64,000 nucleotides of DNA from Caenorhabditis elegans (Eukaryota > Nematoda > Chromadorea > Rhabditida > Rhabditidae): positions 6,758,001 to 6,822,000 of the forward strand of contig NC_003281.10 of the NCBI RefSeq assembly GCF_000002985.6, in the 5' to 3' direction. Shown piece by piece: positions 37,639 through 50,600 of this stretch; position 1 is the stretch's first letter; every line of letters begins with the position of its first letter. Below the pieces are notes generated by a model. It did not search any database and was not told the DNA's origin. It was given only the letters and a program-made list of their open reading frames with translations. A program made the position numbers and the translations under genes.

Positions 37639-39621
37639 ATGCACTGTTCAAAATCAGATCCACTACTTTTATCTCCGATTCATCCATTCCTAAATCTTCT
37701 TGCTTTACCAAAAAAGTCATTGAAAAAATTATACGAGTACTTGAACCCAATCGATTGGTAAGTTCCTATCAAAATCGTTCAACTTTTATCGAAAGAAATT
37801 ACTATTTTTAGTTACAACATTGCAAAATGCTCGAAAAATCTGGAGGCACAAGTGAGAAAGTACAAAAACCCTGTGATCAACTATATTTATATGAGATTTG
37901 ACGACGAAAAGTCATGCATTGGAGTTTATTTTGAAAAATATAAATATAATGCATGCGTATTTTATTCATGGAGAGATAAAGATGGAAAGCGAACAATTTG
38001 GAATAATTCGTACTATTTGAAATCGAGCAAATTTCAAAATTACATGTTTTGCAAGAGGTCAGTTTTGTTCGAAAAAAGACATCAAAAAATTCTAAAAAGT
38101 TTTGATTCTAAAAAAGTGTACGTTTTGCGGGGAACTTTAATTATTCACCAAAGTTAAAATTTAAAGAACAAAATTACCACTCAAAAAACTTTTTGTAAAA
38201 ATTAAACCTCAATTCAATTGTTTAATTTTTTACAGTTTATTCTTTGAAACAATATTTCTAGATATTTTTAAATGCAGAAAAACCTGTTTGCACAATTTGA
38301 AATATTCAAAATTTTGAAAACTCGCTCAAAATTTTTTTTTCATAACATCAATTTTTCATACAGAAGTCACCCAAAAGAAGTGAAGTCTCTGCAACCTTCA
38401 ACTATCCCACAAAACTATATAAACGGAATGCTTGAAACTTATCAAGAGTTGTGCTCATTGTTCTCAGCTCAAGATGCATTTTACTTTGTCGGAGTGAATG
38501 TGAATGACAAAATATCATATGAGACTTTCTGTACGATGCCCCATCTTCCCAGGTTTATCGGAAATTTTCGTTTGATTGGCTCAAAATCGCCAAAAGTTGA
38601 AAGAGTCAGAGATATTTTGAGAAGTGCAAATGTATTAGGAACAATCAGAGTTTCACATCAAATTGGATCAGCTTGTATGCAAGAAGAGGCTAGTTATTGA
38701 GAAATACAATCCGTTTAAATATTATTTTATAGTTAATCAATTCCAAACATATTGTACTTGATGACCCAGAATGGATCAGCCGTGAAGAATTGCTATCTCT
38801 TAACTGTATCACAGTTGATATTGGACATAACAATCTAACAGCTGACGATCTCAACGCATTTCTCTTGCAATGGATGTTCATAGATAGTGATCAAACAAGA
38901 TTGGAACGAATGGAAATCACATTGAGTCCGGAGGCGTTTCGAAATAAAGCTCAGATTACAAATGGGCTGATGTTGTTGGATTGGGACCCGAGAAGAAGAG
39001 AGGGGGAACATTTTGATTCTTCGTAAGTATTCAGCCAGTGTTTTGAACAAAGAGAGATACTCTAAAAGATTTAAAATATTCTGTACAACATTAAATATTT
39101 TAACGTATTTTTTCTTAGACCTCACTGAAGAAATATTCCATGCATCAGATTAAAGTCAATTAATTTACAGTTACTACTTGAGCCGAAGTACTATCCGTGA
39201 TCCATACCACTTCCTTGATTGCAAGTTCTCGAAAGATATTCTGCGAGATGACGGACGCCTGGCCACTATTTTATTCTACGGGAAGAAGCTCTACTTTCTC
39301 GTTTGGAAAGACCGTTTTCCATACAAAACAATCAAAGATGCGAAGAAACAACAAAAGGAACGGAAAGTCAAGAAAAAGTTGACCAGAGCTCTCAATGATG
39401 CATTGCGTGATCTAAATGTTAGATCACAAAATGAATGGAATCAAAAAACGGAATGGTTGGAAGCAGTACTCAAAACAAGAAAAGCAGTTGCAGAAGAAGA
39501 ACAGAACGCCAAAAGAAAATACTTCCAAGCACTCAAAGAATTCTTGGATACCTCGGAGCCGAAGCCAAAGAGAAGACTTTTAAGAACGATTACTATATTC
39601 AAGAAGGATGTAATTCCCTAG
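37639..39621 (+). CDS. F-box / FBA_2-type protein, 463 aa
   Basis: Exons 37639-37757, 37812-38057, 38364-38649, 38733-39022 and 39171-39621 join in frame. The N-terminal F-box (about residues 15-50) reads HPFLNLLALPKKSLKKLYEY then LNPIDCYNIAKCSK, the typical nematode form that would bind a Skp1-related protein in an SCF ubiquitin ligase. The middle shows the FBA_2 pattern (LTADDLNAFLLQWM), and DDGRLATILFYGKKLYFLVW is its usual end. These families are hugely expanded in Caenorhabditis and act as substrate adaptors. Odd: ~100 further residues, Lys/Arg/Glu-rich and probably helical, follow the FBA region. The third donor (AGA|GTTTCA, 38650) is the least certain junction; no other donor nearby kept phase. 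A +1 ORF from 37542 is a shadow. Confidence 0.82.
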
Positions 39622-40460
39622 CTTAGCCTACATATATTTACCCCATATTGCTTGTATTTACACATTTTAACTTTTACGGGATCAAATTGCAATATTTCGA
39701 ATTTCACTGCCAAATTTTTTTTTAACATGCCACTGTTTGAATCATCAAGTTTTTAATGAATAAATATTAATGTTAAAATTGATAATATTTCAGAAGAGTT
39801 TTAACTTCTAAACTCACTTTGCCTCTTTTTTTGAAAACAGGTCTTCAGAATATACAATTGTTAAAAATGTATCATTTAATAAAAGTAGGTGCTTCTGAAT
39901 AACCATCAATCAATCAAACTATGCAAGTCTTCTCTACACAAATTATTTTTCATTATTTTATGTTTCTATTGAAGTAAACTACATCTACAGTAACCCACTT
40001 GTTATCATTATCATTACTACATTCTTTGATTATTCCTCTCTCTATCCTGCCAATCGGTTTAGCCACATAAATTCTCGCGCGCGCCAAAAATTCAAATCAA
40101 ACACCTTTTTTATATTTCTCTTCACTTTCGGGGTGGCAGATGTATGATAAGTTGTTCCTCTCCCCCAGGCCCTTTCTTCTCAATTTTTTCAAATTTTCTT
40201 TTCTTTCTACGTCTTCCCTTTTTCTTGGTTCTCGCCGCCGTACCCGTCGGTGGCGTCGCCACGAAAATCAGATAGTACATGACGGTGTGAGACTATAGAC
40301 AATCGGTTCCTGGCACGGAAGGCACGGCGCCGCCAAGAGAAGGCGGAGTCAAGGCGGAATTTGTTCGAAATCTTAAGGAGGCCCCCTCCACACAGCTGAC
40401 TGATTTGGTTCAGTTACCTAAATTCCAATTTTGTTTTCTTTTTCGATTCTTTCGGAGAAG
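39622..40460. other. Intergenic: F-box gene 3' UTR, then upstream region of the next gene
   Basis: AATAAA at 39759-39764 probably ends the F-box transcript. From ~40070 the sequence becomes GC-richer (CGCGCGCGCC near 40076, a pyrimidine-rich run 40140-40230), typical of a promoter/5' UTR. Confidence 0.55.
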
Positions 40461-41987
40461 ATGAAGTATACATGTGAAGCTATGCGGCGAATGAGCCAAT
40501 CTCAGAGCTCGGTGAGTCAAATTTTAAAATCTCATCTAGGGATTTGCAACTATTTTCAATCAACTTTGTTTTCTTCCTAACTTTCCCGTTTTCCTGTAGA
40601 AAATATAAGCAAAAATTTAGAGGTTTTCCCAGTTTTAGACAGGCTCCGAATATCCTAAAACATAATGTTTTTCATTTAATATTTATAGGACACCTACTTC
40701 TACCATCCTTATCGTCAACGAAAAAACTCGACCACCTCGACCTATTCGGATTGTTCAAGTGTGTCAGGAAGTCCTTCAAGTTCCACAATGTACTCATTTA
40801 TTAGGAGTTTTGATAATTTTTATATTTTCGTTTTAGGACGTCTTCGCCTCCACCTCAAAACTTTTTTAACATCTACGATCGCTTGAAGGAGTATATCAGC
40901 GAAGTTCCAAAGGATCCAGTTGTTTGTCAAGTAAGTTAAAAAACTGTTTGGTTGACATACAATTGTGAACATATATCATCGAAAAGGGCAATTTTCTCAA
41001 GTAATTTTGATTCTATTTTATTTCTGCAAGACCGCCAACAAAAACTCGTTTTTTTTCTGCTTCTCTCTCTTTTTTCATCATCATCTGTGTACTTTTCTTT
41101 ACCGTTTCCTTCTGAACACATTGCAAAAGGACACCATGGTAGGAAAAAGAAGATAGACAATGTATTTATATGTGTTACACAATGATGAACTTTTGTAGAT
41201 GTGTCTGAAGAAAGATTGGTTTTGTTTTAAACTAATGGAGAGAATGGTATATTAGGGTTCAAGTAGATAAAGTCCAATAAGTGATAGGCATGAAAAAATA
41301 TGCTTCGAAGTGTTTATGAATTTCACTTGTAAATTAAAATAAAATTTGGTTACTAACATGGCTGGAAGTTTTGAATAGGTTTTTTCATCTCAAAAGTATC
41401 CAATCTTTACATTTAGTAGCCGTTTCAATAATTAAATTATTATCTATTTTCAGATCCTACTCGACAGCCTCGCCCAAATCATCGAGCTCGAGCGCCAACT
41501 CGCCGATCTGGAACAAAAAACGGAAGATCTGAAAATGCGGCAATCAAACACTCCAACTACATCCGCCAAATGGTACCATGTGAGTAACTATACCTTTCTC
41601 GAAATATTTCTTCAGTGCCACCTGGCACCCATTCAAACTCATCAATCATTATATTGTTATTGACTGTCAGTGGTCAGAGAAAAGTCACTGACCTTGTCGG
41701 TTTCGGTTTTTGGTATATTTGAAAAAGTGACCGAAGATTGGGCAGCTTTTTTGTTAAATGTTTGAAAAGGGCGGTGTTCATGTGATAAACGACCAAACAA
41801 CAGAAAAACTGAACATGTGAACATGTTTACGATAATTTTCGATCGTTTCCCAAAGAAAACTGAAACTTATATATATTTTATATTTTTACAGGAGAAGGTT
41901 CCGGAAGACCTTATCAATGTGGATGTGACTGAATTTAAGCATCTCGTTCATTCAGCTCCTCTTGTCTACGACACTATCTCCTATTAA
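40461..41987 (+). CDS. Unrecognised 155-aa Ser-rich / coiled-coil protein
   Basis: Exons 40461-40511, 40689-40789, 40837-40930, 41454-41579 and 41892-41987 join in frame from MKYTCEAMRRMSQSQSS to the stop TAA. Residues ~18-50 are Tyr/Ser/Thr-rich (STTSTYSDCSSVSGSPSSS). Residues ~56-85 include NFFNIYDRLKEYISEV. Residues ~88-115 are a heptad-like Leu/Ile/Glu helix (QIIELERQLADLEQKTEDLK), so a short coiled coil is likely. There is no signal peptide or membrane segment, so it is probably intracellular. I do not recognise a family. An AATAAA at 42182-42187 could end the transcript. The second exon's donor (AAT|GTACTC) was chosen because it keeps frame; reading on would hit a stop. Confidence 0.75.
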
Positions 41988-44799
41988 AATTGAATACTTA
42001 TAGACCTCAAGTACCCTCCCTTTCAACAGTGTCATTTAACCAATTTCCTTCCTCACTTTATTCAACTCGTATATTACCCCCAAAATTATGATCTCTTTCT
42101 TTTTGAATTCGACATTTCAACTGATATTTCAGATGTTTCCCGGTGAAAACTATTTAATTATCTCAGCGATTTTGATGCAGAAATAAATATTTTTGCATTA
42201 GTGTTTTTCAGCTGGAATATTGACAAAAACACACTACGACTAAATTTATTTTTTGAAGTTCCAGATAATATTCAGACGGTTAGAAAATTACTAATAGAGT
42301 GCAAGTTGATTCAATATAGCATTCTCCATGATGAATTATGAATGAGGAAATGTGGAGCAGTGCGGCATAAAAGTCTTATTTTTAGGTTGGAATGATGTTT
42401 ATGTCTGATGTCGACTTTTTGCAAAATTTTGCAAAGTTATCTCATTTTATCTGGAGTTGACTTTCAGAGACATCATCATTGAATCTTACTTGGCACATTG
42501 ACTGCTAACTTCGTCTGAAATTTAAACCGTTTAACGTGACTTCCACAAGCAATGAGCAAATCCTGACCAAACTGTATTTAGACTTTGGTAATCTTTTCTG
42601 GCAAATATTTATGAAAATTTAGAGAGGGTAAGCATGATTTCCCTTAGCCAGACCTCTCTTTGGCCTCAGCCGAAGGTTTTTCTCTCGTTTTTAAAAAAAA
42701 AGAAATATCAACCAGTGTCAAGGAACGGCTACTGACGATTATTTTTCATATCACTTTACTAAACCAAAACCTATTCATTAAACCATCACATAACATTTAT
42801 TAGCTTACCTGGTAAGAAACGGATTTTTTAGACACTCAGTCTTCTAGGCAAATCCATAGGCTCACTCCCCAAGCCTTATGAGGGATTTTGGCTCCAAAAT
42901 TGCCTAAGGCACATATGACTCTCGATGACGGATGTCTTCCATTAGATGTCTAAATGCCGTGAAACAGCTGTTCCTCAATATTTGACCATGGTCCGGGAGA
43001 TTTCCGTGGCGCAGAAATAATTGGCAGATCGTTATTCCGCCAATGCAAATGACTGTATTATGGATTCTTGTGGATGCAGGAGTGTCTTCTTCACCTTCTC
43101 CCAGGACACAGCAGGACACCTGTTTCGGGCAATCAACACCGACCTGGTCGCCATTTGCATAATGTGTTTTCTTGAGGAGAAGAAAAAGAAAAAGGAAAAG
43201 AGTAAGAAGGATGGATACCTAGTTGTCGGAACGAAGACATATGCGTGTCGTTATGAAGAAACCACAGTTGAAAAAGAATGAAGGATTAGACGTCTGACGA
43301 CGACACCGTTCCGCCACCTTGTTTCTTCTTCTGATCCTTCGTGTAATATTACTGCATTTTTGGCTTTTTCCTATTCTTTTGCGTTCATTTTTCTCATTTA
43401 CATATCTACATGTCAAAGTGAAAAAAAAAGCTATTCCCTACAGTAATCGTACGTTCTGATAGGTCATTGGAGAATATGTTCCAGGAGTTCTAATCATAAA
43501 ACAATTGTTCGTTGGGTTCAATACTTCAAAAACATCAATCAAATCAGGCGCTATTTTAACAAGTTCAGATCTAGACACGTTTCAGTATACTTCTCTTAAA
43601 ACTAAAAAACTTTGTTTTCATTCCACAAATGTCCATCCTTGCCTACCAAATTGAAGTCAATCTACCATATTAAAATAATTTAAAAACATGAATTTATTGG
43701 GCCACTGCAGAAATGTAATCCATTAATGGGTCTACCCTACATTCTACCATGTTGTTTCTTTTTAGAGAGGAATTTTTAAGATGGAAATATTATGAGAATC
43801 AACTATTTTTGGAGATGAACTGCTTGTTTTTCATTATTTCAGAATTCATGGCTTCTTATGGCGCTGTGATACTGTTGTTATATAATTATATTCGGTTTTT
43901 TTTATTCTCAATGTCTTCTATTTCCCTTTAAAAGCTTCTCCGAACTTCAGATTTATATTCTTTGCCCTTATTTCCCTGTCCAAGTTTCAATTTCCCTGGC
44001 TTCTGCCGCTTTTAGACTATCTCCAAATCACCACCATCTGATAACTGATCCATAATATCTTTTGACCGACATTCCTTTTCATCTCTTCAATATTACCGAC
44101 TTTTGTGTATATTTTATGATAGAGCGTACGAGACGAAGAGACGCAGACATTAATTTTATGCTTTTCTTGTGGATACGCAGAAATAAGAAGAAATAAATTT
44201 GAATATTGTTCCGAAAGGATCTGACCACTTTCTCTTCAGATTCACTCTCGTTCTCTGATTATCAAATTATCGTGTCAAATTCATTTCAATTCTGGTTTCT
44301 CCCGAAATTTTCAAAACCGATTTTATTGAATTTTATTTTCCTTAATTTATGCTTTCCGTAGTGACATTAATTTGAGAATTTTTGGATGTGGATTTCTTTA
44401 CCGCTTTTGAACATACTTTTTTACAGTTTGTTTTAATTCTCGGTACCTTTTTTATTAATTGAACATTTGGATAACAAAGTTATGGACCATTGTAATAGGT
44501 TCCGTTCTTCTCAAAATCTCAAGTCTTGGTGTCAATTTTCTGTAAATGTGTGGTCGATTTCTATTTTTCTTCCTCTCTGAAGAAATGTAAACTGTCATCA
44601 AATTTCCCACAAGTTAAACGCTATTTCTGTTTGCTCAGAGGTCTTTTTCTATTTTTGTTACTCGTGTTTGTGTTCTATTTGAATTTCAGATAATCTATTT
44701 TGATTCTCTGGAAAAAACATTGATTACTTTTTTTGATGTTCTTCTTGTAACTTGACTTTTTTATTGTTTCATTTCAATTATTTGCAGAAAGTCGTAAAG
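41988..44799. other. Intergenic / upstream region of the LIM gene
   Basis: 2.8 kb with no supported coding exon. Positions 42830-43330 are less AT-rich and carry an 86-codon open frame (43021-43281) with no splice partners or recognisable protein. The rest is AT-rich. An untranslated first exon of the next gene could lie here; TTTGCAG at 44781-44787 is an acceptor 12 bp before its first ATG. Confidence 0.55.
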
Positions 44800-47587
44800 A
44801 TGATGGAGAATGATTACGCAGTGAAGGTACTTTCAAAGTGTTTGAATTTTTCATTGTATATTTATTAACATTTTGTGGCTAATTCATTTTCAAAATAGTT
44901 CAACGTATTCCTGTGTTTTCTAGTTATTCTAGCTTTGCATTTTTGCTGGGCAAAAGTTTGTAAAAAACAGTTAAAGCTCTGAAAACATTTTTTAGTACAG
45001 AAAAGTTAATTAAAACTCACTGTTAGATTGAGAAGGGGTTATTGGAAAATTATTTTGGAAATTAACATATTTTATTTGGCACACTGAAAAAAAATAAAAA
45101 TTTAGAAATTATAAAAAGGAAGAATCAAAACTGTCCAATGTCCCATATCATCCTAGTTTTCTTGCACGCAAACCAAAACCTCAAAAATGCCCAAGAATGT
45201 TGGGCATATTAATATTTACATTTCAAGAGGGCTCACATACTCACCCCTTTTAACACACAGTCTTCACACAAAAACTAACTGATAACAGGAGACTTTTTTG
45301 TGTTTGATTGGTATTATGATCGATTTTTATCATAAATGATATGTTAAAGTGTTCCTTTTCTGTGATATGATTCATTTCTGAAATGAGTAGGATGGAAGAG
45401 AAATGAATAAAAAAGTTGAAATTTTTGAATCAAAAGTTGCGTTTATAATCAAACTACGTTCCTTTTTCAGTTAAGCATTTAGTTATTTTAAAGTTTATCA
45501 TCATTTTTTAATCAAGATGATGATAACATAATACTCGTAAAACATGTTTTAAAGTTTTATCTTTTAAGTTGTAAAAAATACGTTATTAATCGCCCACTTT
45601 CACCTCTAATACTCGAAAATGATATTTTAAGTGATTAACTTCATTATGTACTTTATCGTGTTTACCTAACTTATGTCTGCCACAATAACCTTGTCGTTTC
45701 TACTTACTTTTTGTATTTATTTTTCATAAATTCAGAATAATTTCAATACATTTTTCAGGTGGCCAAGTATCCACCAAATCTTGGATCTGATTATCCTGAA
45801 GACGAATTTGGGTGAGTTTTACTTTCACCACAATAATTTTTTTGTCATTTATGATCATGTAAATCGTTCATTTAATTATGAGTGACAAGATTAATTAGGT
45901 GAATTATTTGAATTTTCAATGTCATTATAAAAGTTCTAAGGGTAGATGTAATATAAGAAAGCGGCAAAGTATGCAAATAGGTTTTAATATTCTGAAAATC
46001 AGGTTTCTTAGTCTGTTTTTTTCTCATTCTCTTTGAGATTCTTTTTCATTAACCATAGCATATTCCTCAAAATTTCTGTATTGTAGCGTTAACTACCCAT
46101 TTCAATTAAGAAATTCAACAAAAGCTTTGCAGTAACAACGCATATAGGCAAAATAGGACATTTCTCCGTGGCTGGGCTGGGCCTACTACATTGAAACGTT
46201 AAAAATATATTTTGGATCATGTTCAGACATTTATAATTTAAGTTTTTATTCGAAAAAACAGTATCAAGATTCTTTGAAACGGATTTTATTTTTATTAAAA
46301 CAAAAACAATAGTCATATATTCTAGACCAGTTCATTTGGGCGTGGACTTCCTTTGCAGTTTTACAAAAAATCTTTTCTTATATATTCACTAGAAAATGTT
46401 CTAGTTAGACTGTTCATTTTTCATTCCTTTTGTCTTTGAGCGTTTGCCGGTACGTGTAAACCGTTAGCCTTTCCAAAAAACCAAGCGTCGGAGCAAAAAA
46501 GGAGGGTACTCAAAGCTCTCTGTACTTACCATGCAAGCGCGAAAATTGGCGATTACGCACTCTCTTGATATTGTAGCATATTCTCAGTCTCTTCATTATT
46601 TTCTTATGTCTCGGAAAAAGAACGTAGTGACCATCTCTAACTGTGTCTCGTTTCGCCAATGGAGAGAAAATAAACAAATGAATGAGAGCATGTGAGCCGC
46701 CAATAAATGACCGGATATATGAGAGTGAGAGAAGATATTCGGCATGATTTTTGAGTCAAGGGCACTGTTACGGTTTTTCTTTTTGTTGATCAACCCTTTT
46801 TTAGTCTTATGAACTCTTTGAGCAAGTTTCTACAAGTTTCTACTTTTTCTGTATATTTCAGTCTCAATGTGGAAATGATGTTTCACAGCAACCCAACAGT
46901 TCCCAGGTTCCTCTACTAGATTAATTTAACTGTGTTTTCGATGAAAAATAACATAACCCAGTAGATATCGGATACTGCGAAAATTACCATGTGTCTTAAA
47001 ATAAGTTTTACCGGGTTCCGGTAGTAGCTGCTCTCAACTCTCTGAACACTTCTCCCTGAGACGCTATCTATAGATCGCGAAACTATTTTTAAGACTGAAT
47101 TACCTATTGAACTTTACGATAGTTTTCCAAAATGTACTATGTTTTTTTTTAATAAGCTCACAGTTATCCCGAATTCTATTCTCTCTGATAACTTTATATT
47201 CCTCTTGAAACCCAGATTTTCTTCACCGCAAAAGGTTTCTGGTCTCTGAAATTAGCTATTGGTAAGGCAAAAGGGACGCGAAAGCTGGAAAGAAACATCA
47301 ATTACCAAAAGAGACACTTGTTTTTCGCTTTTTTCTGTGTTTTGACTTCTGACGCCTTCACATCAGATGTCCCATGTCAGAAGCTTTTCCTTTCATTTTT
47401 CTTAAAATTTATTCGATTTCTAAAAAATAATCTAGCGTTTAGGTTTGAAGTTAATAGCGGTCTCTCTCATTGTAAACTCGATCAGTGTATTAACTATTGC
47501 ACATACCCTATCTGCGTCTCTATTCTAACTACAGCGAATATAGGCCTCTTTGACCTGAACTTTCCGTGCTTCCGTGGCGCAATAGGC

Positions 47588-47623
<36 letters not shown>

Positions 47624-50600
47624 GAGCCCACCCGGGAGCGAAACTTTTTGGCTTCATAAAATTATATTTTCTTAGTAAATGAAATTTGCAGACCCGGAGC
47701 AAAAATGCTACGAGGACCGGGACAGAAATCCTCGGATCCTTTCCAATTCGTCGCCGTCAACAAAGGCGGCGACGAAATGGCTGAATCTGCGAAAAGCACA
47801 CTACAAATGGCTCAACAACAGAAAGCTCAACGAGAAAAAATGTTACAAGGACAGAAACAGACGGTACGTGAGTTACCGAAGAGCCACATCCTAATTTAAA
47901 CATTTTTAAGCTAAAGTTCGACGACTGTGAACCGTGGCAAGAAAATTTGGATACTTGGCGGAAGAAGAGAAAGGAAAAATTTGGAGATCGAGCCACATCG
48001 GATACTACTGTACCGGAGACTACAATTCACCGAAGAAGCGAGGAATACACTTCATATCAACCTAGAAAGGTACAGTAAGGGTTTCAACTAGGGATTTAAA
48101 TGATAGTTGAGAAGCGACGGCTTACACAAAGCTCTAACGGTGCTCACATTTTGCAATGCTGAGAAATGTTGACAAAGTTTTGAAACTTCAAGTGATCCCG
48201 TCCTAATCATGTTGTTCCTTGAAAAAAACATCTGAAATCATTAAAAAAAAAGAAAATATTTATGGAACTCACACGTGTAGTCGCAAACCTATTAACCACA
48301 AAATTTAAAAAATCGTACACACATATTTGATGTTGTCAAACTGTGTGCTCATTGCGCAAAGCGTCTTCTCCATGGGTAGTAGTTTGTTTGTTTTAACCTC
48401 GAAAATAACTAAAAGTTTGACAAGTCTCGATGTCTGAGCTCTCTTCATCAACCACACTCTCTCACCGAAAATACCGATAACTGGTTACTAGTGGAATGAA
48501 TTGAAAGAAAGCGAACGAAAAAAGAAAAAGAGTTAGAGCATTTTGTACGTGCTTACTTCAAACCTATTCATTTTGGTTTTGATTCTTCTCTGCTACTCTT
48601 AAAATGCCTGAGGTATCTGTTGAGAAGCCGTTGAGTGTGATTCCACCGGAATTCTGTGCAAATGCGAATTGTCCGTTTAGTCCCAAAGAGATTTCTGTCC
48701 TTCGGATCAAGGTTCGAGGTGGAGTGGTGAGTTTTAAAACCAATAGAGAAAAAACATTTTGACACCATTTTTCCATATGAGTCAGTAAAATACGCTGTAA
48801 GAAAAGAATTCCTGGAAACATTTTTAAATTCTGAAAATCTATTCACTCTATTTTCCTTGAAAAATTTCCAAATTCTAAATACGTAGCCTGTTTTCTCACA
48901 ATGTATTTATTGTCAATGAAACTCGAAATTAATTATATAAATTATTCATTCAAAATATTTAAACAAAAATTCATTCAATTGGAATATGGAAATCGTCAAA
49001 AAAGTTATATGAAGTTGGAGAATATTTTCTAAGCAATCTAGTCTTGTGAATTAAACTACCGTACTAACTGTTATGTTTGATAGTTTCAAAAATATTAAAA
49101 GAGCTAACTTCAACATCAACATGATCAAAGTAAACCCCTCAATATAGTTCTCCAAAACCCTGAAGTTTGTCATTTCAATATAGACATATATTTATGAAAG
49201 CCCCGGGCATTGTTGTCATCTATATAAAGCGCGAGGCATAGAGATACGTGGTAGTAGATATAAACGGTCTCGAGTCTCCGTCTCCAGGAATTTTCCACTA
49301 TTTCCAGCTATTCGGAATTTGGTAATACGCGTTGAGAGTGGGGGGGGGGGGGGGGGCACCATCCAGCCAGTCGATCGCTCAACTTTTTCGATGTAATCTC
49401 TTTTTTGGAAAAGACGGCGCCGTACGTTTCATTCTCTAACTCTCTACAACGTAATATTATAGATCTATCTATATTCAGTCTATGACATACAACAAGTGAG
49501 ACGTTTACCGCCAAAATCTCATTGTTTTGACTCTTCATTCACACCTATTCCGATCACTTCCGGTCCACGTCACCAATACATGAGCTCCGAAAATGGGGCG
49601 TGGCCCAGATGGAGTCGTCTGTTTCCAAATGAAAGTGTTCCATGTATGACACGAGATCAACGTGGATACGTCCATGTGGAGATAACCACTAGAAGAGGCG
49701 GTCAGAGAGCAGCAGACGTTGAAATGATGACGTCATCAGTACCGTCATCTTCTCAGCCAAGCAGCTTTGTTGAGCTTTTTGATGAAGAGGAACGGAAGTC
49801 AAGAAATAAAAGTGTTAAATGGGATGATACATTGGTGGTAAGCTGTATTTCACTTACTGTGGGCCACTTTTTGTTAGATTTTCATTAACTTGAAGTGACT
49901 CTGCATTTTTTTCTCAAAGTAAAACGTATATATTTAACAAAAAACAAATTTCATTGCACCAAAGACATTTCTCAAATACAAAAAAAAAATGAAAAGTGAG
50001 CTTGTAAAAGTTGATTCCGTTCCGTGATAGTTTTTTGGTATTTAAACAAACGAGTACGAAAATTAAACAAAAAACCATGATATGGGCGGAACATTTTCTG
50101 TGGTTCTTTGTGTTTTTCATAATTTTATGTTCGTAACATTTAAGGCTTTTCATATCCGAAAATATACGAAATTAATAATTCCGTTCTCAACATTGACGTT
50201 AAAAGCACCACATACAATATTACCTATAGTAATCCCAAATCTTGGTTATTTGTATTGACCCTCACTTTCAATCGCCGTACTCATCCTTTTGTTTTACTAA
50301 TATGATTTTAAAAACACGAGGATCAAACGATTGTAAGCCTACTTTTCCAGAAAAGGTTAAACATTTCCCATCACTTTCTCGTCTAATTTCATAACCTTCC
50401 ATTATATTTTTTCGAAATTCATTCGTCATGAAAAACTACTAGACGCTCTCACATTGTTGCTAGTTCGTAAAACCGTAACTAATCCAGTTTTTGTATTCAA
50501 TTCCCTTTTATGCATATCGGAGGCCTTTCTGCCTTTTCTGCAACTGCCACCAACGCGAGTAGCAGTTTTTCTAGGAACAACCCAGAATTTTTCTTTTTCA

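Noticed and set aside
37542..37811. 89-codon frame from an upstream ATG as the F-box gene start
   Set aside because: It does not encode the F-box. The other frame from 37639 does, and its phase fits the next exon.
42995..43060. tRNA-like A box (GTGGCGCAGAAATAATTGG)
   Set aside because: No B box or cloverleaf pairing follows, unlike the true tRNA at 47568.
43021..43281. 86-codon open frame
   Set aside because: No recognisable protein, no splice partners, Lys-rich end from A-rich sequence; kept only as an odd region.
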